The translations under genes were made by a program, and so were the position numbers. DNA of 64,000 nt from Bordetella sp. BOR01 (GTDB lineage Bacteria; Pseudomonadota; Gammaproteobacteria; Burkholderiales; Burkholderiaceae_B): the NCBI RefSeq assembly GCF_019218885.1, contig NZ_JAHUWT010000002.1, forward strand, positions 558,001-622,000, in the 5' to 3' direction. Below the pieces are notes generated by a model. The model saw only the letters and a list, made by a program, of their open reading frames with translations, was not told the DNA's origin and searched no databases. Each line of letters starts with the position of its first letter. Within the stretch, counting starts at the first letter, position 1. Of the stretch, positions 41,416 through 48,876 are shown piece by piece.

Positions 41416-42279
41416 TCATGCCGCCTTCTGCTGTTCGAACTGCGCCTTCAGCATCTCGTAGATGGCAATCGTCAGGGGGCTGATGGTGTCGCCACGCGTC
41501 CATAGCATGTAGGTCATGGGCGGCAGCGGCGGCAGGCCATCGGCCTCGCCCAGCACGCGCATGTCGGCGCCCAGAAATTCCACGCTGCGTGCCGTCACCC
41601 CCAGGCCGGCGCGCACCGCCGCCTTGATGCCCACCAGCGTCGGCGCAACGTAATTGATGCGCCAAGTCAGCCGCGTTTGCGCCAGCGCTTCCAGGGCGGT
41701 CCTGCGGAAGATGCTGGGCTCGTCGGCCAGGATGAGCGGCAGGGGGGCACGCCGGTTGTAGACATAATCGGCGGCGCATATCCAGGCAGTGGGCGAAGTC
41801 CGCAGCGCAAAACCGGTCAGTTCAGGGCTGGTGCGCGTAGAGATCGTCAAGTCGATGTCGCCCGATTGCAGGGCATCCATCAGGAAGGGACTGCGGTCCA
41901 CCCGGATTTCCATCCGCACTTTGGGGGCGTGGCGCGCGATGTGCGTCAGCACCGGCGGCAGGATGGTGTCCGCGACGTCCAGCGGCGCGCCCAGCTTTAT
42001 CTGGCCTTCCATCTGGTTGCGCCCGATGCTGCGCAAGGCTTCGTCATTGATGGCCAGCAGCCGGCGTCCATAGTCGGCCAATTGCTGGCCCTGGGCCGTC
42101 AGTATGCGGCGCCGGCCCTTCTTCTGGAACAACGGGCAGCCCATCTGGCTTTCCAGCCGCTGCATCTGCTGCGTGATGGCCGATTGCGTCTTGAACAGGG
42201 CCTGGGCCGCGCCCGAGAATGTATTAGCTTTCTCCACAGTTACCAGGGTGCGGAGCAGGTCCAGGTCAAGATTTTTCAT
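41416..42279 (-). CDS. LysR-family regulator, divergent from the sulfur operon
   Basis: 287 aa from ATG 42279 (MKNLDLDLLRTLVTVEKANTF), chosen because the HTH begins right at this N-terminus; the frame extends to 42486 across the promoter region. The HTH is LLRTLVTVEKANTFSGAAQALFKTQSAITQQMQRLE. The effector domain begins IKLGAPLDVADTILPP. A T-N11-A box lies at 42335-42347. It is the likely activator of the thiol-dioxygenase/C-S lyase/ABC operon; sulfur-related LysR proteins often sense O-acetylserine, sulfate-derived or thiol metabolites, but the ligand here is unknown. Confidence 0.88.
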   Translation of the reverse strand: MKNLDLDLLRTLVTVEKANTFSGAAQALFKTQSAITQQMQRLESQMGCPLFQKKGRRRILTAQGQQLADYGRRLLAINDEALRSIGRNQMEGQIKLGAPLDVADTILPPVLTHIARHAPKVRMEIRVDRSPFLMDALQSGDIDLTISTRTSPELTGFALRTSPTAWICAADYVYNRRAPLPLILADEPSIFRRTALEALAQTRLTWRINYVAPTLVGIKAAVRAGLGVTARSVEFLGADMRVLGEADGLPPLPPMTYMLWTRGDTISPLTIAIYEMLKAQFEQQKAA

Positions 42280-42334
42280 AGGGATTACCCTTGCCGGGCC
42301 ATGCGGGCATTGCGGCGTTTTCATAGAGAAAATA

Positions 42335-42347
42335 TTAAGGCTGCTTA
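42335..42347. promoter_or_regulatory. LysR-type operator (T-N11-A box) of the sulfur operon
   Basis: TTAAGGCTGCTTA contains TAAG and CTTA as inverted arms and fits T-N11-A. It lies 56 bp from the LysR start and about 23 bp upstream of the candidate -35 of the operon, the standard activator position. Confidence 0.45.
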
Positions 42348-42369
42348 TGTGTTTCTTATAACAATTAAT

Positions 42370-42398
42370 TTGTGGGCCAGGGGGCCGGCACCTATAGT
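42370..42398 (+). promoter_or_regulatory. Candidate sigma-70 promoter of the sulfur operon
   Basis: TTGTGG (42370-42375) and TATAGT (42393-42398) are spaced by 17 bp. The ribosome site AGGAG (42411-42415) and ATG 42422 follow. Confidence 0.45.
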
Positions 42399-42421
42399 CG
42401 TTTTCGTTACAGGAGACGAAC

Positions 42422-43009
42422 ATGACCGAAACCCACGAAAGGCAGGCAGCCGTTGCCCGCTTCATCGATACCGCAAAACAGCACACCGGCGGCGACGTCG
42501 GCCGCCAGGATCTTGACCTCGTGCTGCGCGCGCTGGTCGATATTGCCTCGCAGCCGCAATGGTGGTCGGAACACGATTATCCGGCGCCGGAAGGCGACGA
42601 GCTGCAAGCCCGCTACCTGATCCACGAAGAGCCCGACAGCACGTATGCGCTTTACCTGAACGTGATGAAGCCGGGCAAGAAGATCGTGCCCCACAACCAC
42701 ACGACCTGGGCCTGTATTGCCGCGGTGGAAGGCACCGAAAGCAACTACCTGTATGAACGCACCGATGATGGCAACCAGCCGGGCCACGCGACCCTGCGCG
42801 AAACCGGGGTGAAGCTGGTGGCCCCGGGCCAGGGCATTGCCTTGCTGGCCGATGATATTCACGCCGTGCGCATCGAGGACGACACCATCCGGCATCTGCA
42901 CATGTACGGGCTGGCGCTGGAAAAACTGGATCAACGCCTGGCCTACGACATGGAAAACAATACCTGCAAGGTCATGTCCGTGGGTGTGAAGACGCGCCGG
43001 AGCGCGTGA
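42422..43009 (+). CDS. Cysteine dioxygenase-like cupin (thiol dioxygenase family)
   Basis: 195 aa, typical of bacterial thiol dioxygenases. The 3-His iron site is visible: His91 and His93 in VPHNHTTW and His147 in DDIHAV. The mammalian enzyme's Ser-x-His-x-Tyr triad appears as His158-Leu-His160-Met-Tyr162, so the Ser position is replaced. The expected reaction is O2-dependent oxidation of cysteine, 3-mercaptopropionate or a related thiol to a sulfinate in the cytoplasm. It is first in an operon with a C-S lyase, a rhodanese and an amino acid ABC importer. The thiol specificity cannot be read from sequence. Confidence 0.8.
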   Translation: MTETHERQAAVARFIDTAKQHTGGDVGRQDLDLVLRALVDIASQPQWWSEHDYPAPEGDELQARYLIHEEPDSTYALYLNVMKPGKKIVPHNHTTWACIAAVEGTESNYLYERTDDGNQPGHATLRETGVKLVAPGQGIALLADDIHAVRIEDDTIRHLHMYGLALEKLDQRLAYDMENNTCKVMSVGVKTRRSA

Positions 43010-44193
43010 TGGACGCCAAGTCGACACGGCTGGCGCACATGGGCCGGCCCGCTTCCGGGTGGGCGAACACGCCCATCGTGAAGGGCAGCACTTACCTTTT
43101 CGATAACCTCGCGCAGTGGCGCGGCACGCGCAAGCAGCGCGAGACGCAGCGTGTGCTGTCGTACGGCGCGCGAGGCAACGAGACGGTGTATGCGCTGGAA
43201 GACGCGGTAACCGAGCTCGAAGGAGGCTATCGCAGCAAGCTGTTCCCCACCGGGCTGGCCGCCATTGCTTCCACGCTGCTTGCCTGCCTGAAGGCGGGCG
43301 ATCATGTGCTGGTCTCGGAAGGGGTGTACGAACCCGTGAAGCGCCTGTGCGCGACGCAGTTGGTGCACTACGGCATCAGCTACAGCTACTTCAGCGCCCA
43401 CGATGCCGACTGGCAGCGCCATCTGCGGCCCGAGACACGCATGGTGTATGCCGAATCGCCCGGCTCGCTGCTGTACGACATGCTGGACCTGCCGGGCATG
43501 GCCCAGGTCTGCCGTGCCCGCGGCATCCTGCTTTGCGCCGACAACACCTGGGGCTCGGGCCTGGCCTACCAGCCCTTGGCCCTGGGGTGCGACATATCGG
43601 TGGCCGCGGCCACCAAGTACCTGGGCGGCCATTCCGACGTGATGATGGGCTCGGTGACCACCGGCCCGGCACATTTCGATGCGATCGAGAATGTCAGCAT
43701 CAACCTGGGCCAGACTGTGGCGGCCGAAGACGCCTTCCTGGTGCTGCGCGGCTTGCGCACCCTGGAATTGCGGATGCAGCGCCATGCGCAAAGCGCCCTG
43801 GGTGTCGCCACCTGGCTGGCCGGACAGCCCGCCATCAAGTCGGTGTTCCATCCGGCCTTGCCGAGCGACCGCAACCACGCTTTGTGGCGCCGCGATGCCT
43901 CGGGCAGCAACGGCCTGCTGACCGTCGAGTTCAACCCGCAGCTCTCCCGGGCCCAGATAGAAGAGGCCGTGGATCAAATGCGCCTGTTCGGCATCGGATC
44001 GTCCTGGGGCGGCTACGAAAGCCTGGTGCTACCCGTGGATCCGGCGTGCACACGGTTCGCGGCGCAGGCCGCTGCGCCCGGCTATCTGTTGCGCCTGCAC
44101 ATAGGCCTGGAAGACCCGGCCGATCTTAAAAAAGACCTGGACAGCTTGCTCGACGCCCTGCCCAGCCTGTCACAACAACAAGCGATTGCATGA
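43009..44193 (+). CDS. PLP-dependent C-S lyase, cystathionine beta-lyase (MetC)-like
   Basis: 394 aa from ATG 43009, overlapping the dioxygenase stop by one base; GTG 43006 is an alternative. The PLP lysine is Lys203 in ATKYLGGHSD. FPTGLAAIASTLLACLKAGDHVLV, YAESPGS and ADNTWGSGLAYQPLALG are standard Cys/Met-metabolism enzyme motifs. It should cleave the C-S bond of cystathionine, cystine or an S-conjugate, giving a thiol or persulfide plus pyruvate and ammonia. The next gene overlaps by four bases (ATGA). The partnership with a rhodanese and a cystine-like importer supports cystine or S-substituted cysteine as substrate. Confidence 0.88.
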   Translation: MDAKSTRLAHMGRPASGWANTPIVKGSTYLFDNLAQWRGTRKQRETQRVLSYGARGNETVYALEDAVTELEGGYRSKLFPTGLAAIASTLLACLKAGDHVLVSEGVYEPVKRLCATQLVHYGISYSYFSAHDADWQRHLRPETRMVYAESPGSLLYDMLDLPGMAQVCRARGILLCADNTWGSGLAYQPLALGCDISVAAATKYLGGHSDVMMGSVTTGPAHFDAIENVSINLGQTVAAEDAFLVLRGLRTLELRMQRHAQSALGVATWLAGQPAIKSVFHPALPSDRNHALWRRDASGSNGLLTVEFNPQLSRAQIEEAVDQMRLFGIGSSWGGYESLVLPVDPACTRFAAQAAAPGYLLRLHIGLEDPADLKKDLDSLLDALPSLSQQQAIA

Positions 44194-45794
44194 TGAGAGA
44201 TTCGACCCCGCGGTATGTCGATGCGCGTGAATTGAAAGCGTGGATACATGATGAGGCGGAACTGGCGCTGCTGGACGTACGCGAACATGGCCAATTCGGC
44301 GAGAACCATTTGTTTTTTGCGGTGCCGCTGCCGTACAGCGAGCTGGAATTGCACATTGCGCGGCTGGTGCCGCGCGTGGGCACCCGCACGGTGATCTACG
44401 GGGACGCCGATACCGGGCCCGCCGTGCAGGCCGCCGCTCACGCGCTGGAGGGCCTGGGATACAGCCAAGTGCATGTGCTGCGCGGCGGCATCCAGGCATG
44501 GCGCGATGCCGGCTACGCCACGTTCGCGGGGGTCAACCTGCCCAGCAAGACATTCGGTGAAATCGCCGAACACGTTTATCATACGCCCAGTGTGTCGGCC
44601 CGCAAACTGCACGACATGCTCAATGACGCGGCCGAAGACATTGTCGTGTTGGACGGCCGCCCTGTGGCCGAGTACCGCAAGATGAATATCCCGGGCGCGA
44701 TCTGCTGCCCGAACGGCGAACTGGCGCTGCGCATCGGCGAACTGGTGCCAGACCCGCGCACCAAGGTGATCATCAACTGCGCCGGCCGCACGCGCAGCAT
44801 CATCGGGGCGCAGACGCTGATCAACCTGGGGATCCCCAACGAAGTCTATGCGCTGGAGAACGGCACCCAGGGCTGGTATCTGGCCGATTTGCCGCTGGAG
44901 CACCAGTCCAGCCGGGTGTATCCGGAACAGGTGGCGGCACAGGGCCTCGATAGCCTGCGCCAGCGTTCGCGCCGGCTGCGCGAGAAGTTCGCAGTACCCA
45001 TCGTGGATGCGGCGCAGCTGCGCGCATGGCTGGATGACGAGGCGTGCAACGTATTCCTGTGCGATGTGCGCACCGAAGAAGAGTATTGCCAGGACGGCTT
45101 GCCTGCCCAGGTGCAGCACACGCCGGGCGGCCAGTTGATCCAGGCCACGGACCAGTACATCGGCGTGCGCAAGGCGCGTATCGTGCTATGCGACACGGAT
45201 GGCATACGCGCGCCGGTGGTAGCAAGCTGGCTGAAGCAATTGGGCTGGAACGTCAGCCTGCTGGAAAACCCCCGGCAATTGGGCGACTTGCCGGCCAGGC
45301 CGGTCGATGCGCCGGTGCTGTCGCATACGCAATACCTGGCTGCCGGGCAGCTAACGGCGTTCGTCGCGGCCCATCCGGACGCGGCGATCCTGGACGCCAG
45401 GCCCAGTGCGCAGTTCCGCAAGGGCAGCCTCCAGGGGGCGCGGTGGACGATACGCCCGACGCTCATGCAACAACTCGCGAACCGGCCGGTGGGTCCTGTG
45501 CTGTTGCTGGGCGACAGCAGGGAAAAACTGGCATTGCTGGCTGGCGACCTGGAGCAGGCCGGCTATCGCGATATCCATTTGTGCGTCGTCGATGATGCCG
45601 CGCTGCAGGCATCCGCGCTGCCCATGGCCGCCGCTCCTGCGTTGCCGGACGAGGCATGCATCGATTATCTGTTTTTTGTACACGACCGCCATGACGGCAA
45701 CAAAGCCGCGGCGCGCAAGTATCTGGAATGGGAAACCAACCTGGTAGCCCAGATCGATGAACAGGAACGCAAGACGTTCTCAGTGGGCGGCTAG
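44190..45794 (+). CDS. Four-domain rhodanese-like sulfurtransferase
   Basis: 534 aa with four tandem rhodanese modules (roughly residues 8-120, 130-255, 270-385 and 390-500). Only two keep the active-site cysteine: module 2 (Cys197 in INCAGRTRS) and module 3 (Cys334 in VLCDTDGIRAP). Module 1 (VIYGDADTG) and module 4 (LLLGDSREK) lack it. It probably accepts persulfide or thiosulfate sulfur from the C-S lyase reaction; inactive modules may be structural. A C-terminal tail (DYLFFVHDRHDGNKAAARKYLEWE) is charged and not rhodanese-like. It overlaps the lyase gene by four bases, and the receptor gene follows after 21 bp. Confidence 0.88.
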   Translation: MMRDSTPRYVDARELKAWIHDEAELALLDVREHGQFGENHLFFAVPLPYSELELHIARLVPRVGTRTVIYGDADTGPAVQAAAHALEGLGYSQVHVLRGGIQAWRDAGYATFAGVNLPSKTFGEIAEHVYHTPSVSARKLHDMLNDAAEDIVVLDGRPVAEYRKMNIPGAICCPNGELALRIGELVPDPRTKVIINCAGRTRSIIGAQTLINLGIPNEVYALENGTQGWYLADLPLEHQSSRVYPEQVAAQGLDSLRQRSRRLREKFAVPIVDAAQLRAWLDDEACNVFLCDVRTEEEYCQDGLPAQVQHTPGGQLIQATDQYIGVRKARIVLCDTDGIRAPVVASWLKQLGWNVSLLENPRQLGDLPARPVDAPVLSHTQYLAAGQLTAFVAAHPDAAILDARPSAQFRKGSLQGARWTIRPTLMQQLANRPVGPVLLLGDSREKLALLAGDLEQAGYRDIHLCVVDDAALQASALPMAAAPALPDEACIDYLFFVHDRHDGNKAAARKYLEWETNLVAQIDEQERKTFSVGG

Positions 45795-45815
45795 CCCCAT
45801 CACAGGAGAAGAGAC

Positions 45816-46670
45816 ATGCATTACCAGTTAAGAACCACGCTGGCGTTGGGTACGATCATTCTGTCGGCAAGCTGGGCCGGCCAGGCCCAGGCCGACCAGT
45901 GGGACGACATCAAGGCCCGGGGCACGATCGTATGCGGCACGCAGAATGCCAGCTCGCCGTATGGTTTCCAGGATCCGGCCAAGCGCGAGTACGTGGGCTA
46001 TGACGTCGATATGTGCAAGGCCATCGCCAAGGAAATGGGACTGAAGCTGCAGCACAAGCCGGTGTCCACCGAGGCCCGCATCCCGGAAGTCAAGATGGGC
46101 CGGGTCGACATGATGGCCGGCGCAGTGGCATGGTTGCCCAAGCGCGCCGAACAGGTCGATTTCAGCGATCAATACTTGCAGGGCTACATCAAGGTACTGG
46201 TCAAGGCGGACGCGGGCATCAAGGCGCTGGGCGACCTGAAAGGCAAGAAGGTATGCGCCTCGTCCGGCTCCAGTTCCGCCGCTATCGCGCAGAAAGTGCT
46301 GCCAGAGGCCAATGTACTGACCTTCCAGAATATCTCGCAATGCTATGTGGGCCTGCAAAGCGGCAAGGTAGAGGCCATGACCGCCGGCGAACTGGTGTTG
46401 CGCCGCTTCCTGAACGATTCCCAGAAAGAGGGCAAGCCTACCGCGCTGCTCGATGAGCCGACCTATATCGAGCACATAGGCATCATCGTCAAGCAGGGGG
46501 AACCGGCCTTGCTGGCCCAGATCAACCAGGCCATCGCCGCATTGGACAAGTCGGGCGAATTGACCGGTATCTATGACAAATGGATGGGGGCCGAGTCGAT
46601 CTACAAGATGAAGCGAGACTTCAAGGTAGAGCCCACCGCGGCGGCAGCGCAGGCCGACGCGGCGAAGTAA
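45816..46670 (+). CDS. Polar amino acid ABC transporter solute-binding protein
   Basis: 284 aa. Signal peptide MHYQLRTTLALGTIILSASWAGQAQA. The SBP family 3 signature is present (GTIVCGTQNASSPYGFQDPAKREYVGYDVDMCKAIAKEMG split by a variable loop), followed by RIPEVKMGRVDMMAGAVAW and DFSDQYLQGYIKVLV. A cystine or sulfur amino acid ligand is likely from the operon context. The C-terminus carries an alanine-rich tail. A strong stem-loop lies between this gene and the first permease. Confidence 0.9.
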   Translation: MHYQLRTTLALGTIILSASWAGQAQADQWDDIKARGTIVCGTQNASSPYGFQDPAKREYVGYDVDMCKAIAKEMGLKLQHKPVSTEARIPEVKMGRVDMMAGAVAWLPKRAEQVDFSDQYLQGYIKVLVKADAGIKALGDLKGKKVCASSGSSSAAIAQKVLPEANVLTFQNISQCYVGLQSGKVEAMTAGELVLRRFLNDSQKEGKPTALLDEPTYIEHIGIIVKQGEPALLAQINQAIAALDKSGELTGIYDKWMGAESIYKMKRDFKVEPTAAAAQADAAK

Positions 46671-46687
46671 TCAGGCAACCGGAGCAA

Positions 46688-46706
46688 GAGGGCGCGGCGC
46701 GCCCTC
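46688..46706. promoter_or_regulatory. Intercistronic stem-loop between binding protein and permease genes
   Basis: GAGGGCGC-GGC-GCGCCCTC is a perfect 8-bp stem with a 3-nt loop in the 45-bp gap. No good ribosome site precedes ATG 46716. Stem-loops at this place in binding-protein operons stabilise the upstream message or reduce read-through, giving more receptor than membrane subunit. The role here is inferred. Confidence 0.55.
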
Positions 46707-46715
46707 GCCAGTCCC

Positions 46716-47411
46716 ATGGATTTTTCTTTTTCTATGCTGTCCGACCCCGAGATCATGGGCATGCTCATGAAGGGGGTGTCCATCACGTTGCGGCTGTTCG
46801 CAGGTGCGCTGGCGGGGGGATTCGTGCTTGCGCTGGTGCTGACCGGCGTCAACCTGATTCCGTCGCGCGTAGTGCGCGCGGTCGTGGCGCTGTATGTGGA
46901 ATACCACCGCAATGTACCGACCGTGGTGCAGATCCTGGTCTGGTACTTTGGCATGCCAGAGATCTTGCCCGAATCCATCCGTACATGGATCAACCAGGGC
47001 AACACGGAATTCTCGTTCGCCTTGATTGCGTTGTCGCTGAACGTCAGTGCGTACTACTACGAGGATATCCGATCAGGTATCCGGGCGATCTCGGCTACGC
47101 AGATCGAGGCGGCCCGGTCGATAGGCCTGGGGGCCGTGCAGGCCCTCTTTTATGTGGTGCTGCCGCAAGCGGTGCGCTACGCCGTTCCGCCTATCATCAA
47201 TCGGTCCATCATCCTGTTCAAGGACACCAGCCTGGCGATGGTGATCGGCGTTACCGACCTGACATACCAGACCAAGCGGATAGAGAATGCCACCTTCCAG
47301 ACGTTCCAGATATTCCTGATCTCTACCTTGATCTACCTGTGCATGGCCTTGCTGATCTCGGCGTTGGGCGCGCATCTTGCACGTAAGTATCCCGCCAGTT
47401 TCAAGAGTTGA
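46716..47411 (+). CDS. Amino acid ABC transporter permease (HisM/GltK type), first
   Basis: 231 aa, about five membrane helices (GVSITLRLFAGALAGGFVLALVL near the start; FQIFLISTLIYLCMALLISALG near the end). The cytoplasmic coupling loop is ISATQIEAARSIGLGAVQALFYVVLPQAVRYAVPP. It pairs with the second permease as a heterodimer. The stop overlaps the TTG/ATG start region of the next gene. Confidence 0.9.
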   Translation: MDFSFSMLSDPEIMGMLMKGVSITLRLFAGALAGGFVLALVLTGVNLIPSRVVRAVVALYVEYHRNVPTVVQILVWYFGMPEILPESIRTWINQGNTEFSFALIALSLNVSAYYYEDIRSGIRAISATQIEAARSIGLGAVQALFYVVLPQAVRYAVPPIINRSIILFKDTSLAMVIGVTDLTYQTKRIENATFQTFQIFLISTLIYLCMALLISALGAHLARKYPASFKS

Positions 47412-47413
47412 GC

Positions 47414-48109
47414 ATGATCGAGTTCCTGCATACCTATGGCATGATGTTCCTGGTGGGGTCGTGGCCCAACGGCCCGATAGGCGGTTTCGCCGGAACCTTG
47501 ATCCTGGCGGCCCTGGGCCTGGCGGGCGCTTTTCCGATCGCGTTGCTGATAGGCGTGGCACGCACCAGCGACAAGCGATCCACGAAATGGGTGTCTGCGG
47601 CGTGGGTGCACACTTTCCGGTCGATTCCCTTGATCATGATCGTGTTCTGGGCGTACTTCCTGCTGCCCGAGCTGATCGGGTTCGAGGTGCCGCCGTTCGC
47701 CACCGCCCTGGCTGCCATCGTCATCTACGAATCGGCCTTCCTGGCTGAAATCGTGCGCGCCGGCATCCAGTCGCTACCCGCGGGGCAGGTCGAGGCCGCC
47801 AGGGCAGTGGGGCTGGGATATTTCCAGACCTTATGGTCGGTGCAGCTGCCCCAGGCGCTGAGCAACATGATTCCTTCGCTGGTGAACCAGTTCGTCTCGA
47901 CGATCAAGGCGACATCGATCGTCTATATCATCGGCGTGCAGGAAGCAGCATTCTCTGCCCAGCAGATCAACAGTATCGAGTTGACGGGCGCGCTGCGTAC
48001 TTACCTGGTGCTGGCCCTGTTCTACTTCTTGCTGTGCGCGCTGCTGTCGAAACTGGCCAAGCGGCTGGAGCTGCACCTGCAAAACAAGCGCCTGGGGCTG
48101 GCGGTATAG
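47414..48109 (+). CDS. Amino acid ABC transporter permease (HisQ/GltJ type), second
   Basis: 231 aa from ATG 47414; an in-frame TTG at 47408 would overlap the previous stop. The coupling loop is [40 protein letters not shown]. Helices include [21 protein letters not shown] and [19 protein letters not shown]. It is the partner of the permease upstream. The ATPase follows after 22 bp with GGAGAGAG as ribosome site. Confidence 0.9.
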   Translation: MIEFLHTYGMMFLVGSWPNGPIGGFAGTLILAALGLAGAFPIALLIGVARTSDKRSTKWVSAAWVHTFRSIPLIMIVFWAYFLLPELIGFEVPPFATALAAIVIYESAFLAEIVRAGIQSLPAGQVEAARAVGLGYFQTLWSVQLPQALSNMIPSLVNQFVSTIKATSIVYIIGVQEAAFSAQQINSIELTGALRTYLVLALFYFLLCALLSKLAKRLELHLQNKRLGLAV

Positions 48110-48131
48110 CCTGGCGCTCACGGAGAGAGAG

Positions 48132-48857
48132 ATGATCCAATTCGAAAGCGTGAACAAGTGGTACAAGAAATACCACGCCCTGAACAACCTGTGCGGTGAA
48201 GTGCGCACCGGAGAAGTGCTGGTGGTCTGCGGCCCGTCAGGGTCGGGAAAGTCCACCATGATCCGCACGATCAACAAGCTCGAGGAAATCCAGAGCGGCA
48301 CCATCCGGGTGCAGGGCGAGAGTATCTGCGGCGACAAGGTCGACATCAACCACCTGCGCGCCAAGATCGGTTTTGTGTTCCAGCAGTTCAACCTGTTTCC
48401 CCACCTGTCGGTGAAAGACAATATCGCGCTGTCGCCGGTGAAGGTGGGCGGCATGGCGCGCAAGGAAGCCTACGCGCTGGCCGAGGAACTGTTGCACAAG
48501 GTGGGGCTGAGTGAAAAGCTCGACGCGATGCCGGCCAATTTGTCCGGCGGCCAGCAGCAACGGGTGGCCATCGCGCGGGCGCTGGCGCAAAAGCCCACAC
48601 TGCTTCTTTTCGATGAACCCACCAGCGCGCTGGACCCGGAAATGGTAGGAGAAGTGCTGAGCGTCATGAAGAGCCTGGCCGCCGAAGGCATGACCATGGT
48701 GTGCGTCACCCACGAGATGAATTTCGCCCGCGAAGTGGCCGACCGGGTCTGGTTCATGGACCGGGGCGAGGTCCTGGAAGACGCCCCGCCCGCCGAGTTT
48801 TTCTCGCATCCTTGCCATGATCGCGCCAGGAAGTTCCTGGCGGACATCATCCATTGA
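48132..48857 (+). CDS. Amino acid ABC transporter ATPase (GlnQ/HisP type)
   Basis: 241 aa. Walker [11 protein letters not shown]-loop [14 protein letters not shown], signature LSGGQQQR, Walker [15 protein letters not shown], and H-loop [24 protein letters not shown]. It is the last gene of the sulfur operon. Codons 211-239 (48762-48848) are repeated without change, inverted, at 53510-53596, where they form the end of a truncated homologue. The LamG gene converges with it, 19 bp away. Confidence 0.93.
   Translation: MIQFESVNKWYKKYHALNNLCGEVRTGEVLVVCGPSGSGKSTMIRTINKLEEIQSGTIRVQGESICGDKVDINHLRAKIGFVFQQFNLFPHLSVKDNIALSPVKVGGMARKEAYALAEELLHKVGLSEKLDAMPANLSGGQQQRVAIARALAQKPTLLLFDEPTSALDPEMVGEVLSVMKSLAAEGMTMVCVTHEMNFAREVADRVWFMDRGEVLEDAPPAEFFSHPCHDRARKFLADIIH
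48762..48848 (+). repeat. 87-bp perfect inverted repeat, left copy (inside the ABC ATPase gene)
   Basis: Base-by-base comparison shows this segment is identical to the reverse complement of 53510-53596. It encodes [18 protein letters not shown] and [11 protein letters not shown] of the ATPase C-terminus. Outside the 87 bp the two copies diverge at once. The repeats bracket the LamG/two-component island. Confidence 0.95.
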
Positions 48858-48876
48858 CCGGCCTGCGGGAAAGGCG

